Below are positions 8,772 to 17,600 of a stretch of 38,803 bases of DNA, one piece after another; the first letter of the stretch is position 1; each line of letters begins with the position of its first letter. Under the pieces are notes generated by a model that saw only the letters and a list, made by a program, of their open reading frames with translations, made no database searches and was not told the DNA's origin. The DNA is from Sideroxydans sp. GTDB taxonomy: Bacteria > Pseudomonadota > Gammaproteobacteria > Burkholderiales > Gallionellaceae. Made by a program: the position numbers and the translations under genes. The stretch lies in NCBI GenBank assembly GCA_011620315.1, contig WOZO01000102.1, positions 1 to 38,803 of the forward strand, read 5' to 3'.

Positions 8772-10244
8772 ATGAAATCCGGCAATCACTATGCGCAGCT
8801 TGTGCTGTGCGGGATGCTCGCCGTTGCGCAAGGTGCGCTGGCTGCCGACGATTTTGAAAGTTACCGCCGCCAGCAACAGCAGGGCATACAGCATCAGCAG
8901 GCCGAGTTCCATGCATACCGCGAGCAGCAGGATGCCGAGTTCGCAGATTTCCTCAAGAGCCAGTGGCGCGAGTTCGAGAGTTTTCAGGGAAAGGTGCGCA
9001 TCAAAGAGCCCAAGCCGAAGCAAATACCCGTCGCCCCCACGGTAAGTCCGCCCAAGCAAACCATTGCACCGAAGCCGGTCGCGCTTGCGCCTCCGGTTCC
9101 GCCCGTGCCGCCCAAGCCGCTGCCGGGGGTGCCGGATACCTTGCAAGTCGACTTCTACGGCAACCGGTTCGACTTCGGTTTCGATCCGGCTTGGCAGCGT
9201 TACCGTTCCGGTGCGCAAGCGTCGGCGGAAGCGATGAGCGCATTCTGGACGATGATGAGCGGCAGCCGCTACGCGCAGACGCTGCAGGCCGTCGAACACG
9301 CAAAAGAACGATTCAAGCTGGACGACTGGGGGGAGGTCTCGCTCTGGCGAGAAATTGCTCAGTCACTGCAGCCCGGTCTCCGGACTGAGCAGAGCCTGTT
9401 GCTCTGGTACTTCCTGGTCAAATCCGGCTATGACGTGCGTTTGGGCTATGCCGGTAACGATGTCTATCTGTTCGTGGCGGTGCAGCAGCCGGTATACGCG
9501 ACGAAGTTCACACGGGTCGGCAATCAGACTTATTACGCCGTGCTGGCCGCGGATCGCGGCGACAGCATCGGGCGCTTCTACACTTATGAGGCCAACTATC
9601 CGGTCAAACTGAAAGCCGTAGATATCGGCTCGGCAGCCGTCGGCTTCTCCCGGGAAGCGCGCGCCGAGCGCACTTTGTCTTTCGCTTACAAAGCGCAGAC
9701 GGTGAAGCTGAACGTGTCGTATGACCGCCGCCTGGTCGAATATCTGGAAGGTTTTCCGCAGTCGGAGTTCGCGCTCTACTTCGATACCGCTGGCAGTTCA
9801 TTGCTCAGCCGCAGTCTGTTGGCGGAGCTGCGCAAATACACGGCAACGATGGGCGAACAGGAAGCGGTCAACTTTCTGCTGGCCTTTGCGCAGCGCGCTT
9901 TCGCCTACAAGACGGACAGGGAACAGTTCGGGCGGGAGAAATATTTCTTTATCGAAGAATCGCTGTACTTTCCCTACAACGACTGCGAAGACCGTTCGGT
10001 GATGTTCGCCTGGCTGGTGCGCGAGCTACTGGGGATGAAGGTGATCGGTTTGCTGTATCCGGGGCATATGACGACCGCTGTCGCGCTCGCGCAGCCGGGA
10101 AACAGCATGGCGAGCATCGAATATCACGGGCAGCGGTTCGTCATCGCCGACCCGACCTATATCGGCGCGACGGTCGGCATGGCGATGCCGGCCTATGCCG
10201 CGATCAAACCCGACCGGGTCGTGCCCATAAGGGGCGGACGCTAA
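8772..10244 (+). CDS. Secreted transglutaminase-like cysteine protein
   Basis: This 490-residue protein starts with a signal peptide (cleavage near GALAADD). A Gln/Glu-rich helical region follows, with Phe at 18-, 11- and 11-residue intervals, and then a proline-rich linker (about residues 78-120). The C-terminal half resembles a transglutaminase-like fold, with the triad in the right order: Cys405 in NDCEDRSVMFAWL, His432 in YPGHMTTAV and Asp460 in VIADPTY. Such folds act as cysteine peptidases or amidases, or as inactive binding domains; the substrate is not predictable. It follows the FecR-domain gene by 96 bp on the same strand and shares its aromatic-repeat helix, so the two may form one envelope complex. 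The ribosome binding site at 8772 is weak. I recognise no named family for the whole protein. Confidence 0.7.
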   Translation: MKSGNHYAQLVLCGMLAVAQGALAADDFESYRRQQQQGIQHQQAEFHAYREQQDAEFADFLKSQWREFESFQGKVRIKEPKPKQIPVAPTVSPPKQTIAPKPVALAPPVPPVPPKPLPGVPDTLQVDFYGNRFDFGFDPAWQRYRSGAQASAEAMSAFWTMMSGSRYAQTLQAVEHAKERFKLDDWGEVSLWREIAQSLQPGLRTEQSLLLWYFLVKSGYDVRLGYAGNDVYLFVAVQQPVYATKFTRVGNQTYYAVLAADRGDSIGRFYTYEANYPVKLKAVDIGSAAVGFSREARAERTLSFAYKAQTVKLNVSYDRRLVEYLEGFPQSEFALYFDTAGSSLLSRSLLAELRKYTATMGEQEAVNFLLAFAQRAFAYKTDREQFGREKYFFIEESLYFPYNDCEDRSVMFAWLVRELLGMKVIGLLYPGHMTTAVALAQPGNSMASIEYHGQRFVIADPTYIGATVGMAMPAYAAIKPDRVVPIRGGR

Positions 10245-10352
10245 GCGCCGTTTTGCTGTCCGCGACCCATTGGCGCGCACGCTGCAGCGCTGTCGAAGAA
10301 TCCACGCCGGTCATCTCATGCATCTTAAGGATAGCCTCCCTCAAGCGAGTTG

Positions 10353-10382
10353 TTGAATTGCGGCAGAGGGCAGGAGTAGAAT
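10353..10382 (+). promoter_or_regulatory. Candidate promoter of the hyf-like operon
   Basis: TTGAAT (10353-10358) and TAGAAT (10377-10382) form a sigma-70-like pair with an 18-bp spacer, ending about 52 bases before the hyfB start. This is sequence resemblance only. It is the best promoter match in the 190-bp gap before the six-gene operon. Confidence 0.45.
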
Positions 10383-10434
10383 CGCGGCCTTCTTCGTACC
10401 GCCCAACATTTGCGAGGTGTACAAGTAACACCGC

Positions 10435-12441
10435 ATGAACGCAGCAAGTCTCTTGACGCTTGATGTAATGAATGGCGTGATCCTGTCCTGGATCATGCTC
10501 GGCGCGGTCGGCTTATGGCGGCGCGATACCCGTCTGATCACCCGTATTCTGTTTCCGCTCGGCGCGCTGGCCTCTTTGTCGCTGGCTGTGGCCGGCTTCA
10601 TGGCACTGGGCAGCGCGGCGCAGACGCTGGTGCTGCCGCTGGGGCTGCCGGAACTGCCTTTTCACCAGCGCCTGGATGCGCTGTCCGCCTTCTTCCTGAT
10701 CCTGCTCGGTGTCGCATCAACCGGCGTGTCGCTCTATGCCGGCGGATATTTCCGCCACATGGAGGGCAAGACGCTGGGCTTGCTCTGCCTCGAATATCAC
10801 GTGTTCCTCGCCGGCATGACGCTGGTGTTGCTGGCGGACGATGCCTATCTGTTCATGGTGGCGTGGGAGATGATGGCGCTGTCCTCGTATTTCCTGGTCA
10901 CCACCGACCACGCCGTGCCGGACATCCGCAAGGCGGGATTCCTGTATCTGCTGGTCGCGCACGTCGGCGCGATCGCCATCCTGCTCTGCTTCGGCGTGAT
11001 GCAGGGCGGCAACGGCATCGCTGCCTACACCTTCGACGCGATGCGCGCCGCGCCGCTGACGCCGTTCTGGGCCTCGGCCGCGTTCCTGCTGGCCCTGTTC
11101 GGCTTCGGCGCCAAGGCCGGCGTGCTGCCGCTGCACGTGTGGTTGCCGGAGGCGCACCCGGCCGCGCCGTCGCCGGTGTCGGCACTGATGAGCGGCGTGA
11201 TGCTGAAGACCGCAATCTACGGCATCCTGCGCGTCAGCTTCGACCTGCTGCCGCTGCAACTGTGGTGGTGGGGCGTGCTGGCGCTGGGGCTGGGGCTGGC
11301 CACTGCCGTGTTCGGCGTGATGTTCGCCGCCGTGCAGGGAGACATGAAACGCCTGCTGGCTTATTCCTCCATCGAGAACATCGGCCTGCTGCTGGTCGGC
11401 ATCGGTCTCACCCTGATCTTCCACGTGTACGGCAAGGACACGCTGGCCGCGCTGGCGCTGGCGGCGACGCTGTACCACAGTCTCAACCACGCCATGTTCA
11501 AGAGCCTGCTGTTCGTCGGCACCGGCTCCATCCTGCACGCCACCGGCGAGCGCAACATGGGACGGCTGGGCGGGCTGATCCACCGCATGCCGTGGGCATC
11601 GGTGCTGATGCTGGTGGGTGTGCTGGCCATCGCCGGCCTGCCGCCGCTCAACGGCTTCGTGTCGGAATGGCTGCTGCTGCAGGCCTTCCTGCTGTCGCCG
11701 GGCCTGTCCAACAATTACATCAACATGCTGGTGCCGGTGGCAGCAGCCGTGATCGCGCTGGCGGCGGCGCTGGCCGCTTACGTGATGGTCAAGTTCTACG
11801 GCGTGATCTTTCTTGGCCAGCGGCGCGATCCGGGGCTGGCGCATGCGCACGATGCCGGCCGCATGGAGCGCACCGGCATGGTGTGGCTGGCGCTGGCCTG
11901 CGTGGCGCTGGGCCTGTTCCCGGTGTTCGTGCTGGGGCAGATCGATCATGTGGCGCAATCCCTGCTCGGTACGCGGCTGGGCAACGCCAGCGCCGACTGG
12001 ATGTTCCTGGCTCCGGTGGATACCGACCGCGCCAGCTACAGCCCGCTGTATTTCCTGCTGGCGGTGGCGGGCGTGACGGGACTTTCCGTGTTGCTGGTGC
12101 ACCGTCTGTACCACGGTCGTCTGCGTCGCGGAGCGGCGTGGGACTGCGGTTTTCCGGCGCAGACCGCGCGCATGCAGGATAGCGCCGAAGGTTTCGGCCA
12201 GCCGATCCGGCGCATCTTCGAGCCCTTCTTCCGCATCGAGCGCGAAGTGCCCGGCGCGCTCGACACGCGTCCGAAATATCACGGACGCAGCGATGACAAG
12301 CTGTGGTTCCTGCTGTATCTGCCGCTGCGCGATCTGACCGAGAAGCTGTCCGGCTGGGTGTCGCTGCTGCAGCACGGGCGCATCCACCTGTATCTCACTT
12401 ATACCTTCGCCACGCTGGTCGTGCTGCTGATCTTCGTATGA
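10435..12441 (+). CDS. hyfB: Hydrogenase-4 component B-like antiporter subunit
   Basis: This is a large, hydrophobic membrane subunit of the Mrp-antiporter/NuoL family, 668 residues against about 672 for E. coli HyfB. It is expected to sit at the distal end of the membrane arm and move protons or Na+. The family signature HVWLPEAHP lies at residues 234-242, followed by AAPSPVSALMSGVMLKTAIY; KRLLAYSSIENIG and YHSLNHAMFKSLLF are also typical. The long C-terminal extension holds further hydrophobic segments, as in HyfB and HycC. It is the first gene of a compact operon, and its TGA overlaps the next gene's ATG. With hyfF it gives this complex two antiporter-type subunits. Confidence 0.9.
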   Translation: MNAASLLTLDVMNGVILSWIMLGAVGLWRRDTRLITRILFPLGALASLSLAVAGFMALGSAAQTLVLPLGLPELPFHQRLDALSAFFLILLGVASTGVSLYAGGYFRHMEGKTLGLLCLEYHVFLAGMTLVLLADDAYLFMVAWEMMALSSYFLVTTDHAVPDIRKAGFLYLLVAHVGAIAILLCFGVMQGGNGIAAYTFDAMRAAPLTPFWASAAFLLALFGFGAKAGVLPLHVWLPEAHPAAPSPVSALMSGVMLKTAIYGILRVSFDLLPLQLWWWGVLALGLGLATAVFGVMFAAVQGDMKRLLAYSSIENIGLLLVGIGLTLIFHVYGKDTLAALALAATLYHSLNHAMFKSLLFVGTGSILHATGERNMGRLGGLIHRMPWASVLMLVGVLAIAGLPPLNGFVSEWLLLQAFLLSPGLSNNYINMLVPVAAAVIALAAALAAYVMVKFYGVIFLGQRRDPGLAHAHDAGRMERTGMVWLALACVALGLFPVFVLGQIDHVAQSLLGTRLGNASADWMFLAPVDTDRASYSPLYFLLAVAGVTGLSVLLVHRLYHGRLRRGAAWDCGFPAQTARMQDSAEGFGQPIRRIFEPFFRIEREVPGALDTRPKYHGRSDDKLWFLLYLPLRDLTEKLSGWVSLLQHGRIHLYLTYTFATLVVLLIFV

Positions 12442-13400
12442 TGCCCGCACCGGAAACCACGCTCGCCATTGTGTTCCAGCTGACCCAGTTGCTGCTGGTG
12501 GTGCTGGCCGCACCGTTGCTGACCGGCTGGGTCAACCAGTGCCAGGCCTGGCTGCAGAACCGCTCCGGAGCGGGCGTGCTGCAACCATACCGCGTGCTGC
12601 ACAAGCTGTTCCGCAAAGACGCGGTGATGGCGCACAACGCGTCCTGGCTGTTCCGCATCACGCCCTATATCGTGTTCGGCTGCATGTGGCTGGCCGCCGC
12701 CATCATCCCTGTCATCGCGGCCGACCTGCCGTTCTCGCGCGCGGCCGACGTGATCGCGCTGGTCGGCGTATTCGCGCTGGCGCGCATGTTCATCGCGCTG
12801 GCGGCGATGGACATCGGCACGGCGTTCGGTTCGATGGGCGCGCGGCGCGAGATGCTGGTGTCGTTCCTCGCCGAACCGGCATTGCTGATGGTGCTGTTCA
12901 CCGCCTCGATGATCAGCCATTCCACCCAGTTGCCCAGTATCGTGCAGGCGCTGGCGCACCACGAGTTCGTGCTCTACCCCAGTCTGGCTTTCGCCGCGCT
13001 GGCTTTCGTCATCGTGCTGCTGGCCGAGAACGCGCGCATCCCGGTGGACAACCCCGGCACCCACCTCGAACTGACCATGATTCACGAGGCGATGATCCTC
13101 GAATATTCGGCGCGCCATCTGGCGCTGATCGAATGGGCCAGCAGTCTGAAACTGTTCGCCTACATCTCCATCGGCATCGCGCTGTTCCTGCCGCACGGCA
13201 TCGCCGCAGTGGGGGACTGGGCCGGGCTGCCGCTGGCGCTTGCGTTGCTGGTGCCGAAGCTGATGCTGGCCGGCGCGGGCCTGGCGCTGCTGGAGGCGGT
13301 ATCGGCCAAGATGCGCATCTTCCGCGCGCCCGAGTTCCTCGGCACCGCCTTCCTGCTGGCGGTGCTGGGCCTGCTCATCCACTTCCTGCTGGGGGCGTAA
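12438..13400 (+). CDS. hyfC: Hydrogenase-4 component C-like (NuoH-type) membrane subunit
   Basis: This is a NuoH/HycD-family subunit, 320 residues against about 315 in E. coli HyfC. It joins the membrane arm to the peripheral arm. The family hallmark NARIPVDNPGTHLELTMIHE is present near residues 197-216. Arginine- and glutamate-rich loops such as GARREMLVSFLAEPALL correspond to the connecting, quinone-chamber region of complex I relatives. The start is ATG at 12438, overlapping the hyfB stop (ATGA); 12441 is an in-frame alternative. Tight coupling to hyfB and hyfE supports co-translation. Confidence 0.9.
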   Translation: MMPAPETTLAIVFQLTQLLLVVLAAPLLTGWVNQCQAWLQNRSGAGVLQPYRVLHKLFRKDAVMAHNASWLFRITPYIVFGCMWLAAAIIPVIAADLPFSRAADVIALVGVFALARMFIALAAMDIGTAFGSMGARREMLVSFLAEPALLMVLFTASMISHSTQLPSIVQALAHHEFVLYPSLAFAALAFVIVLLAENARIPVDNPGTHLELTMIHEAMILEYSARHLALIEWASSLKLFAYISIGIALFLPHGIAAVGDWAGLPLALALLVPKLMLAGAGLALLEAVSAKMRIFRAPEFLGTAFLLAVLGLLIHFLLGA

Positions 13401-13403
13401 GAG

Positions 13404-14072
13404 ATGACCGCGCAATCCCCGTTCATCCTGCAATTCATCAACCTGCTGGCGGCGCTGCTGCTGCTGATCGTGTTTGCCATGCTGGCGCAGCGGCGCATCC
13501 TGTCGCTGATCAAACTGTTCGCCTGGCAGGGCGCGCTGCTCACGCTGAGCACCGCCGTGGTGGCCTATTCCACGGCGCAGCACCACCTGTACTACTCGGC
13601 CGCGCTGACGCTGGTGCTCAAGGTGCTGTTGCTGCCCTGGTTGCTGTACCGCCTGATCCACAAACTGAACGTGCGCTGGGATGTGGAGACGCTGATCAAC
13701 ATCCCGGCCACCATGCTGTTGGGCATCGCGCTGGTCATCTTCTCGTTCAATCTGGCGGCGCCGATCTCCGAACTGTCCGAGGGCGTCACGCGCGGCCTGA
13801 TCGGCATCGCGCTGGCCTGCGTGCTGATGTCGCTGCTGATCATGCTGACGCGGCGCAAGGCGGTGACCCAGGTGGTGGCCTTCCTGTCGCTGGAAAACAG
13901 CCTGTTCTTTGCCGCCACCAGCGCCACCCACGGCATGCCGCTGGTGGTCGAGTTCGGTATCGCGCTGGACGTGCTGGTGGCCACCTTCATCTTCGGCATT
14001 TTCTTCTTCCAGATTCGCGAGACCTTCGACAGTCTGGACATCACGCACATGGAAAAGCTGAAAGATGATTGA
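13404..14072 (+). CDS. hyfE: Hydrogenase-4 component E-like membrane subunit
   Basis: This 222-residue hydrophobic protein (E. coli HyfE is about 216) resembles the HyfE family, which corresponds to NuoK plus extra segments in group-4 hydrogenases and complex I relatives. Visible features are a run of hydrophobic helices, the segment FLSLENSLFFAATSATHGMPLVVEFG with a membrane glutamate typical of NuoK-like subunits, and a polar C-terminus ending in HMEKLKDD. It starts 3 bp after hyfC and overlaps hyfF by 8 bp. Stand-alone HyfE proteins also occur in other hydrogenase-related operons, so the name reflects family, not proven hydrogenase function. Confidence 0.85.
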   Translation: MTAQSPFILQFINLLAALLLLIVFAMLAQRRILSLIKLFAWQGALLTLSTAVVAYSTAQHHLYYSAALTLVLKVLLLPWLLYRLIHKLNVRWDVETLINIPATMLLGIALVIFSFNLAAPISELSEGVTRGLIGIALACVLMSLLIMLTRRKAVTQVVAFLSLENSLFFAATSATHGMPLVVEFGIALDVLVATFIFGIFFFQIRETFDSLDITHMEKLKDD

Positions 14073-15522
14073 TCTCTATCTGCTCGCGCTGTTGCTCATC
14101 CCGCTGTTCGGCGGCGGCATGCTGGCGGTGTTCGGATCGCGTCCGTGGGCGGCCGAGCTCAATTCGCTGATGAGCGGCTGTACCTTCGCTGCCGCCGTGG
14201 CGCTCACCGTGCAGGTGGTCGATGCCGGTCCGCAGGTGGTCTTCAACGAGCAGTTCTTCATCGACCCGTTCAACGTCTTTCTGGTCGCGCTGACCGCCTT
14301 CGTCGCCTTCACCACCTCGCTGTTCTCGCGCCCCTATATGCGCATCGAACAGCATCACGGCAAGCTGTCGGTGTCCATGCTGCACCTGTACTACAGCATG
14401 TACCAGCTGTTCACCTTCGCCATGCTGGTGGCGCTCACCACCAACAATATGGGCATCCTGTGGGTGGCGATGGAAGCGGCCACGCTGACCACCGTGCTGC
14501 TGGTGTCGCTGTACCGCACTCCGGCCAGTCTGGAAGCGGCATGGAAGTATTTCATCCTGTGCGGCGTGGGCATCGCGCTGGCGCTGTTCGGCACCATCCT
14601 GCTGTATTTCGCCGCCGAGCGCGTGCTGGGGCAGGGCGGCACCGCCTTGCTGTGGACGCACCTGAACGAGGTGAAGGGCGAACTGGAACCGACCGTGCTC
14701 AAGCTGGCCTTCATCTTTCTGCTGGTCGGTTACGGTACCAAGATCGGCCTGGTGCCGCTGCACAGCTGGCTGCCCGACGCGCACGCCGAAGGCCCCACGC
14801 CAGTGTCCGCCGTGCTGTCCGGTCTGCTGCTCAACGTCGCGCTGTGCGCCGTGGTGCGCAGCAAGGTGCTGGTGGACGGTTCGCTCGGCAACCATTTCGC
14901 CGGCAACCTGATGATCGGTTTCGGCCTGCTGTCGGTGGTGGTGGCGGCGCTGTTCCTGTCGCGCCAGAAGGACATCAAACGCATGTTCGCCTACTCGTCC
15001 ATCGAGCATATGGGGCTGATCACCTTCGCGTTCGGCATGGGCGGGCCGGTGGCGACCTTCGCCGGTATGCTGCACATGACCATGCACTCGCTGACCAAGT
15101 CGGCCATCTTCTTCGCCGTTGGCCATGCCGTACAGAAAGTGGGCACGCAGAAGATGGAAGACATCCGCGGCCTGTTGCAGGTCAGCCCCACCGTGGGCTG
15201 GGGGCTGGTGCTGGGTACTTTCGCCATCCTCGGCATGCCGCCGTTCGGCGTGTTCGCCAGCGAATTCCTCATCATCACCACCGCCATGCATGAATATCCG
15301 TGGACCACGCCCATCCTGCTGCTCGCGCTGGGCATCGCCTTCGCCGCCATCTTCGGCAAGGTGCAGCCGATGGTGTTCGGCGAAACCACCGCCAAGCCTC
15401 TGCCGCATCCGCCCGCGCTGCTGCCGGTGTTCCTCCACCTGCTGCTGGTGCTGATGCTCGGTCTGTACATGCCGTCCTATCTGGCGGACTGGTACCGCCA
15501 GGCGGCGGCGCTATTGGGATAA
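14065..15522 (+). CDS. hyfF: Hydrogenase-4 component F-like antiporter subunit
   Basis: This is the second antiporter-type (NuoN/NuoL/HyfF) membrane subunit, 485 residues against about 526 in E. coli. The signature HSWLPDAHAEGPTPVSAVL lies around residues 233-251. KDIKRMFAYSSIEHMGLITF and MHSLTKSAIFFAVGH carry the conserved lysines and histidines used for ion translocation in this family. It is closely related in kind to hyfB but shorter, lacking the long C-terminal extension. The E. coli operon also has a third such subunit, HyfD, which is absent here. Its start overlaps hyfE by 8 bp. Confidence 0.9.
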   Translation: MIDLYLLALLLIPLFGGGMLAVFGSRPWAAELNSLMSGCTFAAAVALTVQVVDAGPQVVFNEQFFIDPFNVFLVALTAFVAFTTSLFSRPYMRIEQHHGKLSVSMLHLYYSMYQLFTFAMLVALTTNNMGILWVAMEAATLTTVLLVSLYRTPASLEAAWKYFILCGVGIALALFGTILLYFAAERVLGQGGTALLWTHLNEVKGELEPTVLKLAFIFLLVGYGTKIGLVPLHSWLPDAHAEGPTPVSAVLSGLLLNVALCAVVRSKVLVDGSLGNHFAGNLMIGFGLLSVVVAALFLSRQKDIKRMFAYSSIEHMGLITFAFGMGGPVATFAGMLHMTMHSLTKSAIFFAVGHAVQKVGTQKMEDIRGLLQVSPTVGWGLVLGTFAILGMPPFGVFASEFLIITTAMHEYPWTTPILLLALGIAFAAIFGKVQPMVFGETTAKPLPHPPALLPVFLHLLLVLMLGLYMPSYLADWYRQAAALLG

Positions 15523-15528
15523 ACGAAT

Positions 15529-17076
15529 ATGCCGATCAAACATCCCGATCTGAAACTGCGCCGTCTGACTGATACCGTGCCCGCCTGGCAGGGCGAGACC
15601 GTGCCGGCGGCGTTGCCCGAGATCTGCATGCAGGTGCGCGACGGCGGCGGTCGCCTGGTCGCGCTGTGGGGCAGCGACCAGCGCCAGCAGGCGCGCGGCT
15701 ATGTCCTGCATGTGACGCTGATGAACGAATCCGGTCTGGTCTGCCTGCATGTGCCCCTGCCGGAAGCACACCCGCACTATCCCGACATCAGCGAGATATT
15801 CCCCGCCGCAGCGCGCATGCAGCGCGCGGCCTATGACCTGCTCGGCATCCACGCGCAGGGAGCACGCGACCACCGCAAGTGGCTGCACCACGGTGTCTGG
15901 CACGGCGGCAGCTTCCCGTTGCGCAAGGATTTCGATGCGGCCGCCAGCCTCACCCGCGAAGCGGATGACTATCCCTTCGTGCAGGTGGAGGGACAGGGTG
16001 TGCACGAGATCCCGGTGGGGCCGGTGCATGCGGGCATCATCGAGCCTGGGCATTTCCGTTTCTCCATCATCGGCGAGCGCGTGCTGCGGCTGGAGGAGCG
16101 TCTGGGCTACACGCACAAGGGCACCGAAAAACGTTTTGAGAGCATGACGCTGCAGCAGGGGGCGAAGCTCGCGGGACGCGTCAGCGGCGACAACACGGTG
16201 GCGTACGCCTGGGCCTATGCCATGGCGGCGGAAAGCATTGCCGGTGTGACGCCGCCCGGTCGCGCGCTGTGGCTGCGCGCGCTGCTGCTGGAGCGCGAGC
16301 GCGTCGCCAACCATCTGGGCGATCTCGGCTATCTGGGCAACGACGTGGCGCTGTCGTTCGGCTTCGCCCAGTTCTGGATATTGAAGGAGCAGGTGCTGCG
16401 CCACAACGCCGCCCTGTTTGGACACCGTTACCTGATGGATAAGATCGTGCCGGGCGGCGTCGCCTGCGACCTGACGCAGGACGGGCGGCAGGTCATCGCC
16501 GAGGAATGCGCCATGCTGGAACGCGAGGTGCGCCTGCTGCGCAGCATCTACGACGAACATGCGGGCGTGCAGGATCGTTTCATCGGTGCCGGCCGGGTCG
16601 AGCCCAAACTGGCCGCGCAGCTCGGCCTGTGCGGCATGGCCGGGCGTGCCAGCGCGCAGGCGTGGGACGCGCGCGTGCAGTTCGCCGCCGCGCCCTACGA
16701 CAGGCTGGACGTGAAGATGGCGACCTACCGCAACGGCGACGTGGCGGCGCGCGTCATCGTGCGTTTCGACGAGTTGCTCGAATCGTTGCGTTTGCAGCGC
16801 GAGATCATTGGGCGCCTGCTCGGTGACGATCTGGTGCGGCCCTTGCCAACCTTGCCCGGCAACGGCTTCGGCATCGGTCTGGTGGAAGGCTGGCGCGGCG
16901 AGGTGCTGGTGGCGATGCATACCGACGCGGAGGGCAAGCTGGCGCGCGTGCACCCGCACGACCCTTCCTGGCAGAACTGGCCGGTGCTGGAGCACGCCAT
17001 CCTGAACGACATCGTGCCCGATTTCCCGCTCATCAATAAATCGTTCAACCTGAGTTATTCCGGACAGGATCTGTAG
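15529..17076 (+). CDS. hyfG: HyfG-like large subunit lacking NiFe ligands
   Basis: This 515-residue fusion has an N-terminal NuoC-like part (PHYPDISEIFPAAARMQRAAYDLLGI region) and a NuoD/HycE-like part. True group-4 hydrogenases bind the NiFe site through two CxxC motifs. Here the first (RVCGxC in hydrogenases) reads RVSGDN, with Ser219 and Asn222 in place of the cysteines. The second (DPCxxC) reads DPSWQN, with Ser480 and Asn483. The protein has no CxxC anywhere, and no maturation protease is encoded nearby. It therefore cannot carry a normal NiFe centre and resembles the Ehr-type (energy-converting hydrogenase-related) large subunits or complex I NuoCD. The partner reaction is unknown. It starts 6 bp after hyfF, and 8 bp separate its stop from hyfI. 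Confidence 0.88.
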   Translation: MPIKHPDLKLRRLTDTVPAWQGETVPAALPEICMQVRDGGGRLVALWGSDQRQQARGYVLHVTLMNESGLVCLHVPLPEAHPHYPDISEIFPAAARMQRAAYDLLGIHAQGARDHRKWLHHGVWHGGSFPLRKDFDAAASLTREADDYPFVQVEGQGVHEIPVGPVHAGIIEPGHFRFSIIGERVLRLEERLGYTHKGTEKRFESMTLQQGAKLAGRVSGDNTVAYAWAYAMAAESIAGVTPPGRALWLRALLLERERVANHLGDLGYLGNDVALSFGFAQFWILKEQVLRHNAALFGHRYLMDKIVPGGVACDLTQDGRQVIAEECAMLEREVRLLRSIYDEHAGVQDRFIGAGRVEPKLAAQLGLCGMAGRASAQAWDARVQFAAAPYDRLDVKMATYRNGDVAARVIVRFDELLESLRLQREIIGRLLGDDLVRPLPTLPGNGFGIGLVEGWRGEVLVAMHTDAEGKLARVHPHDPSWQNWPVLEHAILNDIVPDFPLINKSFNLSYSGQDL

Positions 17077-17084
17077 AGGCGCGC

Positions 17085-17600
17085 ATGTACCAGATACTCA
17101 AACAGATCATCAAGACAGGCATCAAGACCGAAGCCTATCCGCAGGCGGACGAGTCCATGCGTTTGACCGAACAGCGCCTGCAGAAGGAAATACTCGACGT
17201 GTTCGGCGGCGCGCTGGCGATCCGCATGGTGGATGCCGGTTCCTGCAACGGCTGCGAGCTGGAGATCCACGCGGTCAACAACGCCTATTACAACATCGAA
17301 GGACTGGGCATCAAATTCGTCGCCAGCCCGCGCCATGCCGACCTGCTGCTGGTCACCGGCCCGGTGTCGCGCCATATGGCAGAGGCCTTGCAGCGCACCT
17401 ACGATGCCACACCGGATCCCAAGCTGGTGGTGGCCGTCGGCGAATGTGCCTGCGACGGCGGTATCTTCGGCGAGAGTTATGCCAGTTGCGGCAAGGTGTC
17501 CAACGTCATCCCGGTGGATGTGGTGGTGAGCGGTTGCCCGCCCGCGCCCGCCGCCATCCTGCAAGGCATCCTCACCGCCATCAGCCGCGGCAAGTCATAG
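17085..17600 (+). CDS. hyfI: HyfI-like (NuoB-type) iron-sulfur subunit
   Basis: This 171-residue protein belongs to the NuoB/HyfI small-subunit family (E. coli HyfI is about 252 residues, so this one is short). It keeps the four cysteines expected to hold a proximal [4Fe-4S] cluster: SCNGCE (two), GECACDGG (one) and SGCPPAP (one). It should bind the large subunit encoded just upstream. No HyfH or HyfA ferredoxin-like subunit is encoded in the operon, so how electrons would reach this cluster is unclear. A GAGG motif precedes the ATG. Its stop codon abuts the stop of the convergent glucokinase gene, with the reading frames overlapping by 6 bp. Confidence 0.88.
   Translation: MYQILKQIIKTGIKTEAYPQADESMRLTEQRLQKEILDVFGGALAIRMVDAGSCNGCELEIHAVNNAYYNIEGLGIKFVASPRHADLLLVTGPVSRHMAEALQRTYDATPDPKLVVAVGECACDGGIFGESYASCGKVSNVIPVDVVVSGCPPAPAAILQGILTAISRGKS

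Noticed and set aside
15529-17600. A functional [NiFe] hydrogenase
   Set aside because: The large subunit lacks all four metal-binding cysteines and no maturation protease or ferredoxin subunit is encoded.
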